The notes under the pieces are model-generated. The model had not been told where the DNA came from, did no database searches, and saw only the letters and a list, made by a program, of their open reading frames with translations. Both the position numbers and the translations under genes were made by a program. 64,000 bases of DNA from TMED27 sp964350695 (GTDB lineage Bacteria; Pseudomonadota; Alphaproteobacteria; Micavibrionales; Micavibrionaceae). The stretch covers positions 1 to 64,000 of the forward strand of contig CAYGKM010000001.1 in NCBI GenBank assembly GCA_964350695.1, in the 5' to 3' direction. How positions within the stretch are numbered: the stretch's first letter is position 1; the number at the start of each line of letters is the position of its first letter. Positions 42,564 through 52,104 of the stretch are shown piece after piece.

Positions 42564-44813
42564 ATGGGCTTCAAACGAACGAATGAAGGACGGGTCTTTT
42601 TTCAAGGCCAATCCGATAACGACGACCAAGAAAATTATGGCTTTGGTCAAAGCCCGCAAGCGGAAAACCTGAGACGCAATATTCAGGCGCAAAGTTCGGC
42701 AACCCAATCACAAATCATCACCTTGCTGAAAAGCCTGAATGAAAGGCTCAAAGCCACGCAAGACGAACGCACCGCGATGCGTAAAGAGCTTGATGCGTAC
42801 CGCAATCTCATCGAAAGCCTCGAAGAAAAATCTGACCGCAGCGAGCGCGCCTATCTGACGCTGGAGCAAAAACTCTCGCAGCAAAAAGGCAAAGCCGGTG
42901 GCGTTGACGAAGATATCATCGCAGAAACCCTCAAAGAGCTTGAGCAAACCCGCAAAATGGTTTTCGACCTTGAGGATAAAACCACCAGAGCCGACAAAAG
43001 CGTTGCAGAATTAAAAACCGAAATTGAAAACACAAAAATTCAAGCGGGCGCAGTAGGACAAGAGCTTACGCGCCGCATGAAAAACACCGAAGAGCGCCAG
43101 GAAAATCTGGATGCCAAGGTGGAAGACGCCGTCGCGCAGCAGGGCAAAATCGCTCGCAAAGTCGACAAAGCCATCGAAGACCGCGCCCGTTTTATGCGCA
43201 AGATTGAACGCATCGAAGAAACGGTTCTTCAAACCCGCGATTCCCTGAATGCGAAAGCGATGGTGCTTCTCACCGATCAAGGCGCGGTGGATCAAAAAGA
43301 TATGAGCATGGAAGGCTTGGAGCATCGCCTCGAAGCCCATCTGCAAAATCAGGCGGTGTTGGACGCGCGCCCGTGGTGGAAAAAATCCTATATTCCGCAA
43401 ATCTCCGGCGTGGCCGCGCTTGTCGCGCTCGCCCTTGTTGGCGGCTGGTTTATCGGCGAGGCGCAAAGCCCTAAATTCTCTGATTTTAACACCAGCGAGA
43501 CAGCCGCAAGTGACAGCGCCTTGGCTGAAATAGATTTAAGCATTCCACCTGAAACAGCGGATGTAGATGTGTCTTCCATGGATTGGAGCATTGAGAGTAA
43601 TGCCCCTCAATTCGAAGAACAACCCGCAAGCACTTCGAATGTCGCGGCTTCTCAGCCTGATATGACGGATGATCTGGGCGCGGTGGATCTGGATAACCCC
43701 GAGCAAGTTGAGAGATTGCTTGAGGAAAACCCCAATGCCGTCGCCGCCGCCCTCAATAATATTGAAACAGGTGATCCTGAGGCCGCTACTGAGCAAGCTG
43801 CTATCGTGCCACAAGCCCCGATTGAAGAAGCGCCGATTGAAGAAACGCCCGCCCCTGTAGCTGAAACGCCCGCGAAAGCTGCGCCGAAAGCCGCAAGCGC
43901 AAATGAATTGGCAAAACTGATCGAGGCCGATGAGGGTCTTGAAGGTGTCATGAAAGACATTCAGGCCCAAGCCTTTGCAGGTGTACCCGAAGCGCAGCAT
44001 GATCTGGCCGCGGTCTATACCGCCGGACATGGTGGCGTCGTGCAGGATTATGAGCGCGCGGCCTTCTGGTTCGAGCAAGCCGCAAATGGCGGCGTTGCAA
44101 ATGCGGCCTATAATCTGGGCGTGCTGCATCACCAAGGTCTCGGCATGAAAGCTAATATGGGCAAAGCCATTGATTGGTATGCCAGAGCCGCTGATCTGGG
44201 CCACCCCGAAGCGCAATATAATCTCGGCATCGCCTATATCGAAGGCATAGGCGTTCCTTATGACCCTGTGAAAGCGACGAAATACTTCAAAAATGCCGCC
44301 AAGAACGACATCATGGAAGCCGCTTATAATTTAGGGCTCATCTATGAAAACGGCCTTTTGGGTGATGCTAAACCTGATGAGGCGTTGATGTGGTATAAAA
44401 CCGCCGCCGACCAAGGCAGCCCCGAGGCGCAGCAAGCATTGAAGCAACTCGCGCAAAGCCTGAACATCTCGCTGGATGATGTGAACAAGCTTGCCGAGAG
44501 CGTAAAATCAAAAAACCAATCCTCTAATCAGGTCACAATCCCGCCCGCCAAGCAGACAAACCTATCCGCAAGCACGGTTAAAGACAGCGCGGCCTATGGA
44601 ACGCAAGCCCTGACCGCCCAAGTTCAGGAATATCTCATGGGCGCCGGGCTTTATCCAGGCCCTGCGGATGGCATTGGCGGCCCCTTAACGGAGGACGCCG
44701 TGCGCGCATATCAAAAGACAAGCGATCTGGAAGCCGATGGAAAAATTTCGCAAAGCCTGCTGACGCATATGCTGGGTAATGAGGCCTTCAGCCAAGGCTC
44801 ACGCGCGTATTAA
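42564..44813 (+). CDS. PodJ-like envelope protein: coiled coil, membrane helix, Sel1 repeats, peptidoglycan-binding domain
   Basis: A 749-residue protein. Residues about 30-260 are a cytoplasmic coiled coil rich in Lys/Glu; 278-298 a single membrane helix (PQISGVAALVALALVGGWFI); about 300-470 an acidic Pro/Ala-rich linker with repeated EEAPIEE-type units; about 477-637 four or so Sel1-like repeats (AYNLGVLHHQGLG, QYNLGIAYIEGIG, AYNLGLIYENGLL); and a C-terminal peptidoglycan-binding domain (VQEYLMGAGLYPGPADGIGG). This order matches alphaproteobacterial PodJ-type polarity factors. AGGGAG lies 8 bases before ATG 42564, which fixes that start against the frame opening at 42465. It overlaps ispE by 4 bases, convergently. 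Confidence 0.85.
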   Translation: MGFKRTNEGRVFFQGQSDNDDQENYGFGQSPQAENLRRNIQAQSSATQSQIITLLKSLNERLKATQDERTAMRKELDAYRNLIESLEEKSDRSERAYLTLEQKLSQQKGKAGGVDEDIIAETLKELEQTRKMVFDLEDKTTRADKSVAELKTEIENTKIQAGAVGQELTRRMKNTEERQENLDAKVEDAVAQQGKIARKVDKAIEDRARFMRKIERIEETVLQTRDSLNAKAMVLLTDQGAVDQKDMSMEGLEHRLEAHLQNQAVLDARPWWKKSYIPQISGVAALVALALVGGWFIGEAQSPKFSDFNTSETAASDSALAEIDLSIPPETADVDVSSMDWSIESNAPQFEEQPASTSNVAASQPDMTDDLGAVDLDNPEQVERLLEENPNAVAAALNNIETGDPEAATEQAAIVPQAPIEEAPIEETPAPVAETPAKAAPKAASANELAKLIEADEGLEGVMKDIQAQAFAGVPEAQHDLAAVYTAGHGGVVQDYERAAFWFEQAANGGVANAAYNLGVLHHQGLGMKANMGKAIDWYARAADLGHPEAQYNLGIAYIEGIGVPYDPVKATKYFKNAAKNDIMEAAYNLGLIYENGLLGDAKPDEALMWYKTAADQGSPEAQQALKQLAQSLNISLDDVNKLAESVKSKNQSSNQVTIPPAKQTNLSASTVKDSAAYGTQALTAQVQEYLMGAGLYPGPADGIGGPLTEDAVRAYQKTSDLEADGKISQSLLTHMLGNEAFSQGSRAY

Positions 44814-45733
44814 TATCTTTCTGGCCGGCCGAGCCACGCGGTTTTCACCCACCAATCAGGATTATCCGCTTCAAGCCGCGCCGCGGTTTTCTGCGCGTCT
44901 TTCATGGTCTTGAAGAGGCCGAAACAGCTCGACCCCGACCCCGTCATCCGCGCCAAGGCGCATGCATTTTCCGCGTTCAGTGCATTTAATACATTCTCGA
45001 TGTCGGGCACATGATCGCTCGCGGGCAAGCTTAAGGAATTACTCGTCCCTCTCAAAAATTCGATGAGGGCCTCAAAACTCTCAAACCGCTCTGGCACATC
45101 CACGGCGGGCAAAAACTCTCCGCCAAAATGCTTGAATACCGCAGGGGTAGAGCAATGCTTGCCCGGATAAATCATCACGATCGGCACTTCATCAAAATCC
45201 GGGCCTTGCAAAATTTTCTCTCCCGCCCCGCGCACTTGTGCGCTCTGGCAGTTCAAACACACAGGCACATCCGCGCCGAGTTGCATCATCAGCGGCAATA
45301 AAAACGGCGCGTTGCGCGGGATATCCCAAAGCTCGCATAATCCCCAAATGAGGGCTGCCGCGTCCGAGGATCCGCCGCCAATACCTGCGCCCATCGGCAG
45401 GTTTTTCTCAAGCGTAACCTTAAAGTTAGGCGCGCGTTTCGCCGCCCGCGCCATCGCCCAAACGGCCTTCACCACAATATTTGATGAATGCGGGCTGGCG
45501 TCCATTTCCTTGGCGCTAAAGGCGGCCGCAAAAGGGCCGCTCACCTCGAATTCAAAATCTGCAGAAGGGGATATTTTGATCTCGTCACCGATATCTGCAA
45601 AAGCAATCAGCGAGTCGAGATCGTGATAGCCGTTATCCATTCGCCCCAAAACATGCAGGTATAAATTCAGCTTTGCAGGGGCAAAAACAGTAACGGGTTT
45701 GAAAATATTATGGGCTTGGGAAGAGGGAATCAC
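44810..45733 (-). CDS. ispE: 4-diphosphocytidyl-2-C-methyl-D-erythritol kinase
   Basis: A GHMP kinase of 307 residues in the MEP isoprenoid pathway, phosphorylating CDP-ME at the 2-hydroxyl. The substrate-binding N-terminus FAPAKLNLYLHVLGRMDNGYHDLDSL and the ATP loop LPMGAGIGGGSSDAAALI are both intact, and ARMTGSGSSCFGLF is the C-terminal GHMP motif. It starts 6 bases downstream of the end of the TPR gene on the same strand, so the TPR gene and ispE probably form an operon. Confidence 0.96.
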   Translation of the reverse strand: MIPSSQAHNIFKPVTVFAPAKLNLYLHVLGRMDNGYHDLDSLIAFADIGDEIKISPSADFEFEVSGPFAAAFSAKEMDASPHSSNIVVKAVWAMARAAKRAPNFKVTLEKNLPMGAGIGGGSSDAAALIWGLCELWDIPRNAPFLLPLMMQLGADVPVCLNCQSAQVRGAGEKILQGPDFDEVPIVMIYPGKHCSTPAVFKHFGGEFLPAVDVPERFESFEALIEFLRGTSNSLSLPASDHVPDIENVLNALNAENACALARMTGSGSSCFGLFKTMKDAQKTAARLEADNPDWWVKTAWLGRPERY

Positions 45734-45739
45734 AATGAC

Positions 45740-47557
45740 CTATATTTGTGTATCATCAACAACGGAATTCGCATTTTGCCGCAAGTCGCTCGTATCAGGC
45801 TCTAGGCGATCCATACCTTTTAACATCTTGCTTTCAAGCGAGAGTATAAGCTCTTCATCTTCGGCCTGGTTCTGCGCACGGCTCCATTGGAAGCGCGCCT
45901 CAAGCTTGCGCCCGACCTGCCAATACGCATCCCCGAGATGATCATTGATGATCGGGTCATACGGCTCTAAGGCCACGGCGGTTTCCAGATGCGGCACGGC
46001 TTCTTCAAAACGGTTCATTTTATACAAAACCCAGCCCAATGAATCTTTGATATAACCGTCTTGAGGGCGAAGCTCCGTGGCCTTGCGGATCATGCCTAAC
46101 GCTTCTTCAAGGTTCTTGCCCTGATCTGCCCACGCATATCCAAGATAGTTGAGAACAAACGGATTATCGGGCCTGAAGGCGAGCGCGGCCTTCAAATCCG
46201 CTTCGGCTTTTTGCCAGTTTCCGTCCTGCTCATAGGCCATGCCTCGCACATAATATAAATGCCAATAATCATCGGGAAGAGTGTCCTTAAAGGATTTCGC
46301 GGCTTTGTTATAGGCGTTGATCGCGGATTTAAAATCATCCTGACGGCGATAAATATCCCCGATCTGGATTTTTGCATCAACATCATCATGCGCGGTGACA
46401 AGCTGCTGGAGCTGGGTGAGCGCCTCATCCGTGCGTCCGTCTTCTTCAAGAAGATCAGCCGCGTTACGTTTGGCTTCCAAAAAGTTTACATCCTCAGGCT
46501 TAATGCTTTTATAAATCGCAACGGCGTCATTATACCGCTCGTTCCGCGCCGCAAGTACAGCCAATAACATATGGATATCGCTATCATCGGGGTTGAGATA
46601 TTGCGCCATACTGCCAAAAACGCGGGCGCTTTCATCGCTATAATCTCGCGATAAAATCCGCGCCATATCAAGGAGTGCCTCGGCAATTCCTTGCTCGGGA
46701 CTTTCAATGCGGTCAAACAGCGCTTCGTTTTCGTTGTTCTTAACCCGCTCGATTTTTTCGGTAACGGCCAGATTCTCGGGCATGACTTCCAGAATTTGCC
46801 TATACAGCTCAATCGCTTTTTCTGAATTGCCGATATGCGCATAAATATCGCCGATCCGCTCGATATCTTCCGCCGTGATGTTCACGGCTTTCATGGAGCG
46901 ATCCAAAAGCGTTTCGATATAATCATGCTGGTTCATGTAATCCGCGATAAGGATCGCATGGTAAATATGAACGGTGTTTTGATTTAAATCCTGCGTGTCA
47001 TAAACGCCGAGCGCGGCGCTGGTCCAGCTATAGAGCAGGGGCATGATAAAGGTCGAAAGGCTGCCCTCCGGCATCTTGCGAATGTAATCAGCGGCTTTTT
47101 GATAGTCCTTGGCTTTAAACGCTTCGCCTGCCAAAAACATATACGCCAATGCGCCCGGCTCAACCTCGATCTTTTCAAGCTCATGAGCATGGGCAAACGC
47201 CTTATCATATTCGCCTGCGCCCATTTCCAAAACCATGGCGCGTTTAATCAGGCTCGGGCTTTCGCTCTGGGTTTTATCAATAACCTTGTCAATATTGCTG
47301 GCCGCGGTGCTCCAATCATGGTGGCGCTGCGCAAAGCGTCCGGTCAGATAATTTCCTGATACGGAATCATATTTGAACAATTGCGCTTTAATCTGCTCCA
47401 GCGTTATTGCTGCGGCTTCCTGCATCTCCGCGTTTTGCGCTGGGATAGTGATCTTCGGTTCAAGCATCTCAGGGCCGGATTTTTTAAGCAGTATCGCGCC
47501 CGTAAGCAGCGCGCCGCCTAAAGCAAATATACCAAGAGAAAGAGTTGTTTTATTCAC
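45740..47557 (-). CDS. TPR-repeat protein, periplasmic or membrane-anchored
   Basis: A 605-residue protein. An N-terminal hydrophobic segment (TLSLGIFALGGALLTGAILL) is followed by a Lys, suggesting an anchor or signal. The rest is helical with many 34-residue TPR-like repeats; clear ones are near the C-terminus, for example PDNPFVLNYLGYAWADQGKN and DGYIKDSLGWVLYKMNRFEEAVPHLETAV. Alphaproteobacteria often carry such a protein next to ETF-QO and ispE. No partner can be named. It lies 12 bases after the ETF-QO gene and 6 bases before ispE, all on the minus strand. Confidence 0.88.
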   Translation of the reverse strand: MNKTTLSLGIFALGGALLTGAILLKKSGPEMLEPKITIPAQNAEMQEAAAITLEQIKAQLFKYDSVSGNYLTGRFAQRHHDWSTAASNIDKVIDKTQSESPSLIKRAMVLEMGAGEYDKAFAHAHELEKIEVEPGALAYMFLAGEAFKAKDYQKAADYIRKMPEGSLSTFIMPLLYSWTSAALGVYDTQDLNQNTVHIYHAILIADYMNQHDYIETLLDRSMKAVNITAEDIERIGDIYAHIGNSEKAIELYRQILEVMPENLAVTEKIERVKNNENEALFDRIESPEQGIAEALLDMARILSRDYSDESARVFGSMAQYLNPDDSDIHMLLAVLAARNERYNDAVAIYKSIKPEDVNFLEAKRNAADLLEEDGRTDEALTQLQQLVTAHDDVDAKIQIGDIYRRQDDFKSAINAYNKAAKSFKDTLPDDYWHLYYVRGMAYEQDGNWQKAEADLKAALAFRPDNPFVLNYLGYAWADQGKNLEEALGMIRKATELRPQDGYIKDSLGWVLYKMNRFEEAVPHLETAVALEPYDPIINDHLGDAYWQVGRKLEARFQWSRAQNQAEDEELILSLESKMLKGMDRLEPDTSDLRQNANSVVDDTQI

Positions 47558-47569
47558 GAGTTTTGCGCC

Positions 47570-49204
47570 TTACATGTTGGGATAATTCGGGCCGTCACCA
47601 CCTTGCGGCGTAACCCAGTTTATATTCTGCTTGGGGTCTTTGATATCACAAGTTTTACAATGAACACAATTCTGCGCGTTAATCTGGAACTTCGGATTGC
47701 CCGCCTCGTCTTTCACAAATTCATAAACCCCCGCAGGGCAATATCTTTGCGACGGCCCCGCATATTCTGTGTAGTTAACGTCGACAGGGATGGACGGGTC
47801 AATAATCTGTAAATGCACAGGTTGTTCTTCCGCGTGATTGGTGTTTGAAAACGAAACGGATGTCAGGCGGTCAAACGTCAAAATCCCATCAGGTTTGGGA
47901 TATACAATTTTATCGGACTCTGCCGCAGGTTTAAGCTGCGCATAATCCGCATGGTTCTTCAGCGTCCAAGGCGAAAGCCCCATCGTCACAGTCTCATACG
48001 CCGCGTTCAGCAAGCCAAACCAAAGACCTTTATGGAAGCCGGGGCGAATATTCCGCACCTTCTTCAATTCACTCCAAACCCAGCTTTTCTTCATATCCTT
48101 GCCATAGGCACTGCATTCGCTGCCATAGCCTTCTGTGGCTTTCAAATGTGCGGCAATGCTGTCCGCCGCAACCATGCCCGATTTCATGGCGGTGTGGTTG
48201 CCTTTGATCTTGGGCGTGTTCAGGAAGCCTGCCGTATCGCCAATCAAAACCCCGCCCGCAAATGTGAGCTTGGGTATGGATTGAAACCCGCCCTCAACCA
48301 AAGCCCGCGCGCCGTAAGCAATTCGCCGTCCGCCTTCAAAAAGCGGCGCAATCGCAGGGTGCGTTTTAAAACGCTGCATTTCTTCATATGGTGAAAGATA
48401 CGGGTTTTGGTAATCCAGTCCGACCACAAATCCGACAGACACCAGATTATCTTCCATGTGATAAAGCCAAGACCCGCCATAGGTTTTGCTGTCCATCGGC
48501 CAGCCAATCGTATGCACAATTGCGCCTGCATCATGTTTAGATGGGTCAATCTCCCACAGCTCTTTGACCCCGAGGCCATAAGTCTGCGGGTCGCTGTCTT
48601 CGCGTAAATTATATTTCTTGATAAGAGTTTTCGTCAGCGAGCCATGACACCCTTCCGCAAACACTACTTGCCGCGCATGCAGTTCCATCCCCGGCTCGAA
48701 AGCTTCGGTTTTATTGCCATGTTTGTCTAAACCTAAATCACCCGTGGCCACGCCGATCACAGCCTCGCCCTGATACAGCACTTCCGCGGCGGCAAAGCCC
48801 GGGAAAATCTCAACGCCAAGCCCTTCGGCTTGCTCCGCCAGCCAGCGCGCCAAATTCCCCAAGGATATAATGTAATTGCCCTTATTATGCATCTGCGGCG
48901 GCGTAGGGAACCAATGCGCTTTTGTTTTGGACAAAAATTTAAAAGAATCTTTTTTCGCGGGGGTGTTCAGCGGCGCCCCGAGCGCCTTCCAATCAGGAAT
49001 AAGCTCGTCCAGCGCCTTCGTTTCAAACACCGCGCCAGACATCAAATGCGCCCCGACTTCCGACCCTTTTTCAAGGATGCAGACATTCAAGTTTTCATCA
49101 ATTTGCTTTAGCCTTATCGCGCAGGACAACCCCGCAGGCCCGGCCCCCACAATAACGACGTCATATTCCATGTTTTCGCGGTCTGATCGGATTGAATCGG
49201 GCAT
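47570..49204 (-). CDS. Electron transfer flavoprotein-ubiquinone oxidoreductase
   Basis: ETF-QO passes electrons from reduced ETF, for example from acyl-CoA dehydrogenases, to ubiquinone at the membrane. The 544-residue protein has the N-terminal FAD motif VVIVGAGPAGLSCAIRL, the conserved CILEKGSEVGAHLMSGAV and GGFQSIPKLTFAGGVLIGDTAGFLN, and a C-terminal 4Fe-4S region with cysteines in RYCPAGVYEF and NCVHCKTCDIKDPKQNI. Length is normal. The start is ATG 49204; ATG 49171 is an alternative. It is followed by the TPR gene and ispE and is divergent from the UDG-family gene. Confidence 0.97.
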   Translation of the reverse strand: MPDSIRSDRENMEYDVVIVGAGPAGLSCAIRLKQIDENLNVCILEKGSEVGAHLMSGAVFETKALDELIPDWKALGAPLNTPAKKDSFKFLSKTKAHWFPTPPQMHNKGNYIISLGNLARWLAEQAEGLGVEIFPGFAAAEVLYQGEAVIGVATGDLGLDKHGNKTEAFEPGMELHARQVVFAEGCHGSLTKTLIKKYNLREDSDPQTYGLGVKELWEIDPSKHDAGAIVHTIGWPMDSKTYGGSWLYHMEDNLVSVGFVVGLDYQNPYLSPYEEMQRFKTHPAIAPLFEGGRRIAYGARALVEGGFQSIPKLTFAGGVLIGDTAGFLNTPKIKGNHTAMKSGMVAADSIAAHLKATEGYGSECSAYGKDMKKSWVWSELKKVRNIRPGFHKGLWFGLLNAAYETVTMGLSPWTLKNHADYAQLKPAAESDKIVYPKPDGILTFDRLTSVSFSNTNHAEEQPVHLQIIDPSIPVDVNYTEYAGPSQRYCPAGVYEFVKDEAGNPKFQINAQNCVHCKTCDIKDPKQNINWVTPQGGDGPNYPNM

Positions 49205-49292
49205 AAAACGGTTTTACCTCTTTGTGATGCTTCTCTTTTATTTTAACCTAAATGCTTAACGATAAACATAGATTTTTAGGCAAAAAAAGCCA

Positions 49293-50114
49293 ATGAACCA
49301 CACTGCCGCCAGAGCTGCCCTCCAATTTTACGTCGATCAAGGCGTTGATATTGCCGTTCTGGATGAGGCCATAGACAGAACCCAACATCTGGAAGTCATA
49401 GAAGTTCCCCAAAGTATAAAAACCCGGTCCAAAAATGTGCAGGCCCCCGCAACGGAAAAGTTTCTCGGAAAATCCGATGCGCTGGCGGAGGCTGTTAAAC
49501 TCGCCAAAGCCTCCAATACGCTCGATGAACTGCGCGCGGCCATCGCCGATTTTGATGGCGTGGCGATTAAAAAGACCGCCACCAATCTTGTGTTCGCCGA
49601 TGGGCTCGCTGGCGCCGATGTGATGGTGATCGGGGATGCCCCCGGCGCAGACGAAGACCGCCAAGGCAAACCCTTCGCCGGCGCAAATGGACAGCTCTTG
49701 GATAAAATTCTGGCCTGCATCGGTTTAAGCCGCGTATCGGATGATCCCGCAGCCGCCGCCTATCTGACCAATCTATTGAACTGGAGACCCCCCGGAAACC
49801 GCAGCCCAAACCCCGCCGAAATTGAGGTCAGTCTGCCGTTTATTGAGCGCCATATCCAGTTGGCAAAACCAAAGATAATTATCCTGTGCGGCGGTGTCTC
49901 CGCCAAAGCACTTTTAGGGAGTTCTGAAAGCATCTCGCGCCTTCGCAAGAAATTCCACGATTATGTGCCTCAAACAGCCGAGCTAGGCACGGGCGCAGCC
50001 CCTATCCCCGCAATCGTGACGCATCACCCCACCTATTTGCTCAGCACACCCTCCCAGAAAAAGGCCGTCTGGGCAGACATGTTAAGCCTGCAAGAAAAGC
50101 TAAAAACCCTCTAG
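49293..50114 (+). CDS. Uracil-DNA glycosylase superfamily protein
   Basis: A 273-residue protein of the family-4-like UDG group. The active-site loop is GDAPGADEDRQGKPFAGANGQLLDKIL, followed by TNLLNWRPPGNRSPNPAE and, near the end, HHPTYLLS. An N-terminal extension of about 75 residues is typical of the alphaproteobacterial subgroup. Family-4 enzymes normally hold a 4Fe-4S cluster through four cysteines; here only two cysteines exist (in LACIG and ILCGG), so no such cluster is expected. Uracil excision is inferred from fold only. It precedes the Slt gene by 52 bases on the same strand. Confidence 0.9.
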   Translation: MNHTAARAALQFYVDQGVDIAVLDEAIDRTQHLEVIEVPQSIKTRSKNVQAPATEKFLGKSDALAEAVKLAKASNTLDELRAAIADFDGVAIKKTATNLVFADGLAGADVMVIGDAPGADEDRQGKPFAGANGQLLDKILACIGLSRVSDDPAAAAYLTNLLNWRPPGNRSPNPAEIEVSLPFIERHIQLAKPKIIILCGGVSAKALLGSSESISRLRKKFHDYVPQTAELGTGAAPIPAIVTHHPTYLLSTPSQKKAVWADMLSLQEKLKTL

Positions 50115-50166
50115 GTCAGAGTTTTATAGACAAACATCTGCGCTTTATTGTAACTATGGGGCAATC

Positions 50167-52104
50167 ATGATGTTTGCGGACAGGGAAATACGCGCTTTGG
50201 GCGCGGCGTTTATAGGCGTTTTGTGTGTGTGTTCTGTACTTAACCGGCACTCTGCGGTGGCATCTGATGTCCCGCCGTTGCCCGACAAAAAACCTGAGTT
50301 TTCTGCACCCTCGCAAACGCTCTCCATGAGCGTCATGGACATGGCATCAAACCTTTTGAAGTCTGAAAACCAGAGCGTCCCGTTGCCCGACAAAAAACCG
50401 CAATTTACCGCCAAGCTTGAAGCATCAAAAGAAATCGTAGAATTATACGATGCATATAAAAACAAATACAAAACGCAGGCTCTGTCGCATAAAGACCAGC
50501 AACTTTACCGCGAAATATTCGCGGCCCAGGATATGGGCGATGTCAAAACCGCAGATGACAAAATAAAGCAGCTCGAAAACGGGCGATTGCTTGGCCATGT
50601 TTTGTATCAGCGCTATATGCACCCCAAAGCCTACACATCAAGCTTTGAAGAGCTTCAGCAATGGCTCGCGCTGTTTAACGCACATCCTAATGCCCATAAA
50701 ATCTATGCTCTGGCCGAAAAGCGAAAGCCGCAAGAGTCCAATGTCGCCATTGTTGCGCCGGTTGAGCGCCGCGGCATTGCCCGTGTGCATGAGCCGACTA
50801 TGCGTAAAGCCAAGCCCTATATCTCTTCAAAATTCCGCACTGATGAAGAGGTGGCGGAAATTGATGCGATGAAACGACAAATCGTATCACTGGTTAAAAA
50901 AGGGCAACTCCAAGAGGTTTCTCAAATGCTGAGCGGTGAGAAGGGGACGCAGCTTCTGGACCCTGTAGAGCGGGATATTCTGAAAGCCGAAATCGCCGCC
51001 GCCTATATGTATAAAGGCGATGCAAATAACGCCTTAAAACTGGCCTCTGCCGTCGTGGCAAGATCAGGGATTAACGCCCCGAAAGCAGCGTGGGTTGCAG
51101 GCCTTATTTCATGGCAGCAAAAGAAATACTCGAACGCCGCCAAACATTTCGAAACCGCCGCGCGCTCGCCCTATGCTTCGGGCTGGCTTTCCGCTGCCGG
51201 CTCATATTGGGCCGCGCGCGCACATATGCGGGTGGGGAATGTGAAAGCCGTCAGCTCTTGGCTAAAACGCGGGGCGCACTACCCTCGCACCTTCTATGGC
51301 CTGATCTCGACGCGGGCGCTGGGGCGCGATTTTGATTTTAACTGGAAAGTCCCCACCTTCACGCGCGAAATGCATGATCTCTTATTTTCAATACCATCGG
51401 GCGCACGTGCCATCGGCTTGGCACAGGCAGGGCAGTATAATCTCTCGCAAGCCGAACTTTTGCGGATAAAACCGGAAAGCGACGAACAGCGCGATGCAAT
51501 GCTCGCCTTTGCGGGCTACGCAAATCTGCCGGGCTTGGCGATGCGGATTGCAAGCGCTTCAAAAAGCAGCAATGAAGGCGGGTATTATGACGCCGCGCTT
51601 TACCCTGTCGGCCCATGGAAACCAAAAGCAGGCTTTCAAGTCAGCGAAGCGCTGGTGCACGCGATCATCCGTCAGGAATCCAGATTTAACAGTGACGCAG
51701 AAAGCCCGAGCGGCGCGATGGGCCTAATGCAACTCATGCCTGCGACAGCCGAATATGTGGCCGGCGGCGAGGAGGTGGCTCTGGATGACCCCGAAGAAAA
51801 CCTTGAACTGGGGCAAAGATATCTGAAATACCTGCTTTCGCTGTCCCGCGTAGATGGTGATCTGCTCTCTCTGCTGATCGCCTATAATGCGGGGCCGGGG
51901 AATTTGGGCAAATGGAAATCACGCTGGCCGGATGTGACCGATCCGCTGCTCTTCATCGAGCTTCTCCCCTCAAGTGAAACCCGCGCCTATGTCGAGCGCG
52001 TGCTATCGAATTACTGGATTTATAGAATGCGTGAGGGCCTTGATACGCCGAGCCTTGATGCGATTGCCGCAGGTGAGCCCGCAAAATACGCCTCAGCGCT
52101 TTAA
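50167..52104 (+). CDS. slt: Soluble lytic transglycosylase (Slt70-like)
   Basis: A 645-residue periplasmic enzyme that cuts peptidoglycan glycan chains with 1,6-anhydro formation. The start MMFADREIRALGAAFIGVLCVCSVL looks like a signal sequence, though its charged start is unusual. The body is a helical superhelix, with TPR-like repeats such as YSNAAKHFETAARSPYASGW. The catalytic domain has HAIIRQESRFNSDAESPSGAMGLMQLMPATA with the active Glu in RQES, then LLIAYNAGPGNLGKW. Near the N-terminus the LPDKKP motif occurs twice, encoded by an exact DNA repeat. The stop overlaps the convergent hisN-like gene by 12 bases. Confidence 0.94.
   Translation: MMFADREIRALGAAFIGVLCVCSVLNRHSAVASDVPPLPDKKPEFSAPSQTLSMSVMDMASNLLKSENQSVPLPDKKPQFTAKLEASKEIVELYDAYKNKYKTQALSHKDQQLYREIFAAQDMGDVKTADDKIKQLENGRLLGHVLYQRYMHPKAYTSSFEELQQWLALFNAHPNAHKIYALAEKRKPQESNVAIVAPVERRGIARVHEPTMRKAKPYISSKFRTDEEVAEIDAMKRQIVSLVKKGQLQEVSQMLSGEKGTQLLDPVERDILKAEIAAAYMYKGDANNALKLASAVVARSGINAPKAAWVAGLISWQQKKYSNAAKHFETAARSPYASGWLSAAGSYWAARAHMRVGNVKAVSSWLKRGAHYPRTFYGLISTRALGRDFDFNWKVPTFTREMHDLLFSIPSGARAIGLAQAGQYNLSQAELLRIKPESDEQRDAMLAFAGYANLPGLAMRIASASKSSNEGGYYDAALYPVGPWKPKAGFQVSEALVHAIIRQESRFNSDAESPSGAMGLMQLMPATAEYVAGGEEVALDDPEENLELGQRYLKYLLSLSRVDGDLLSLLIAYNAGPGNLGKWKSRWPDVTDPLLFIELLPSSETRAYVERVLSNYWIYRMREGLDTPSLDAIAAGEPAKYASAL
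50275..50399. repeat. 20-bp direct repeat encoding a Pro-rich motif
   Basis: Bases 50275-50294 and 50380-50399 are identical, 105 bases (35 codons) apart and in the same frame of the slt gene. Each encodes PLPDKKP. The segments following differ in synonymous and non-synonymous bases, so the duplication is probably old but the core conserved. Confidence 0.7.
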
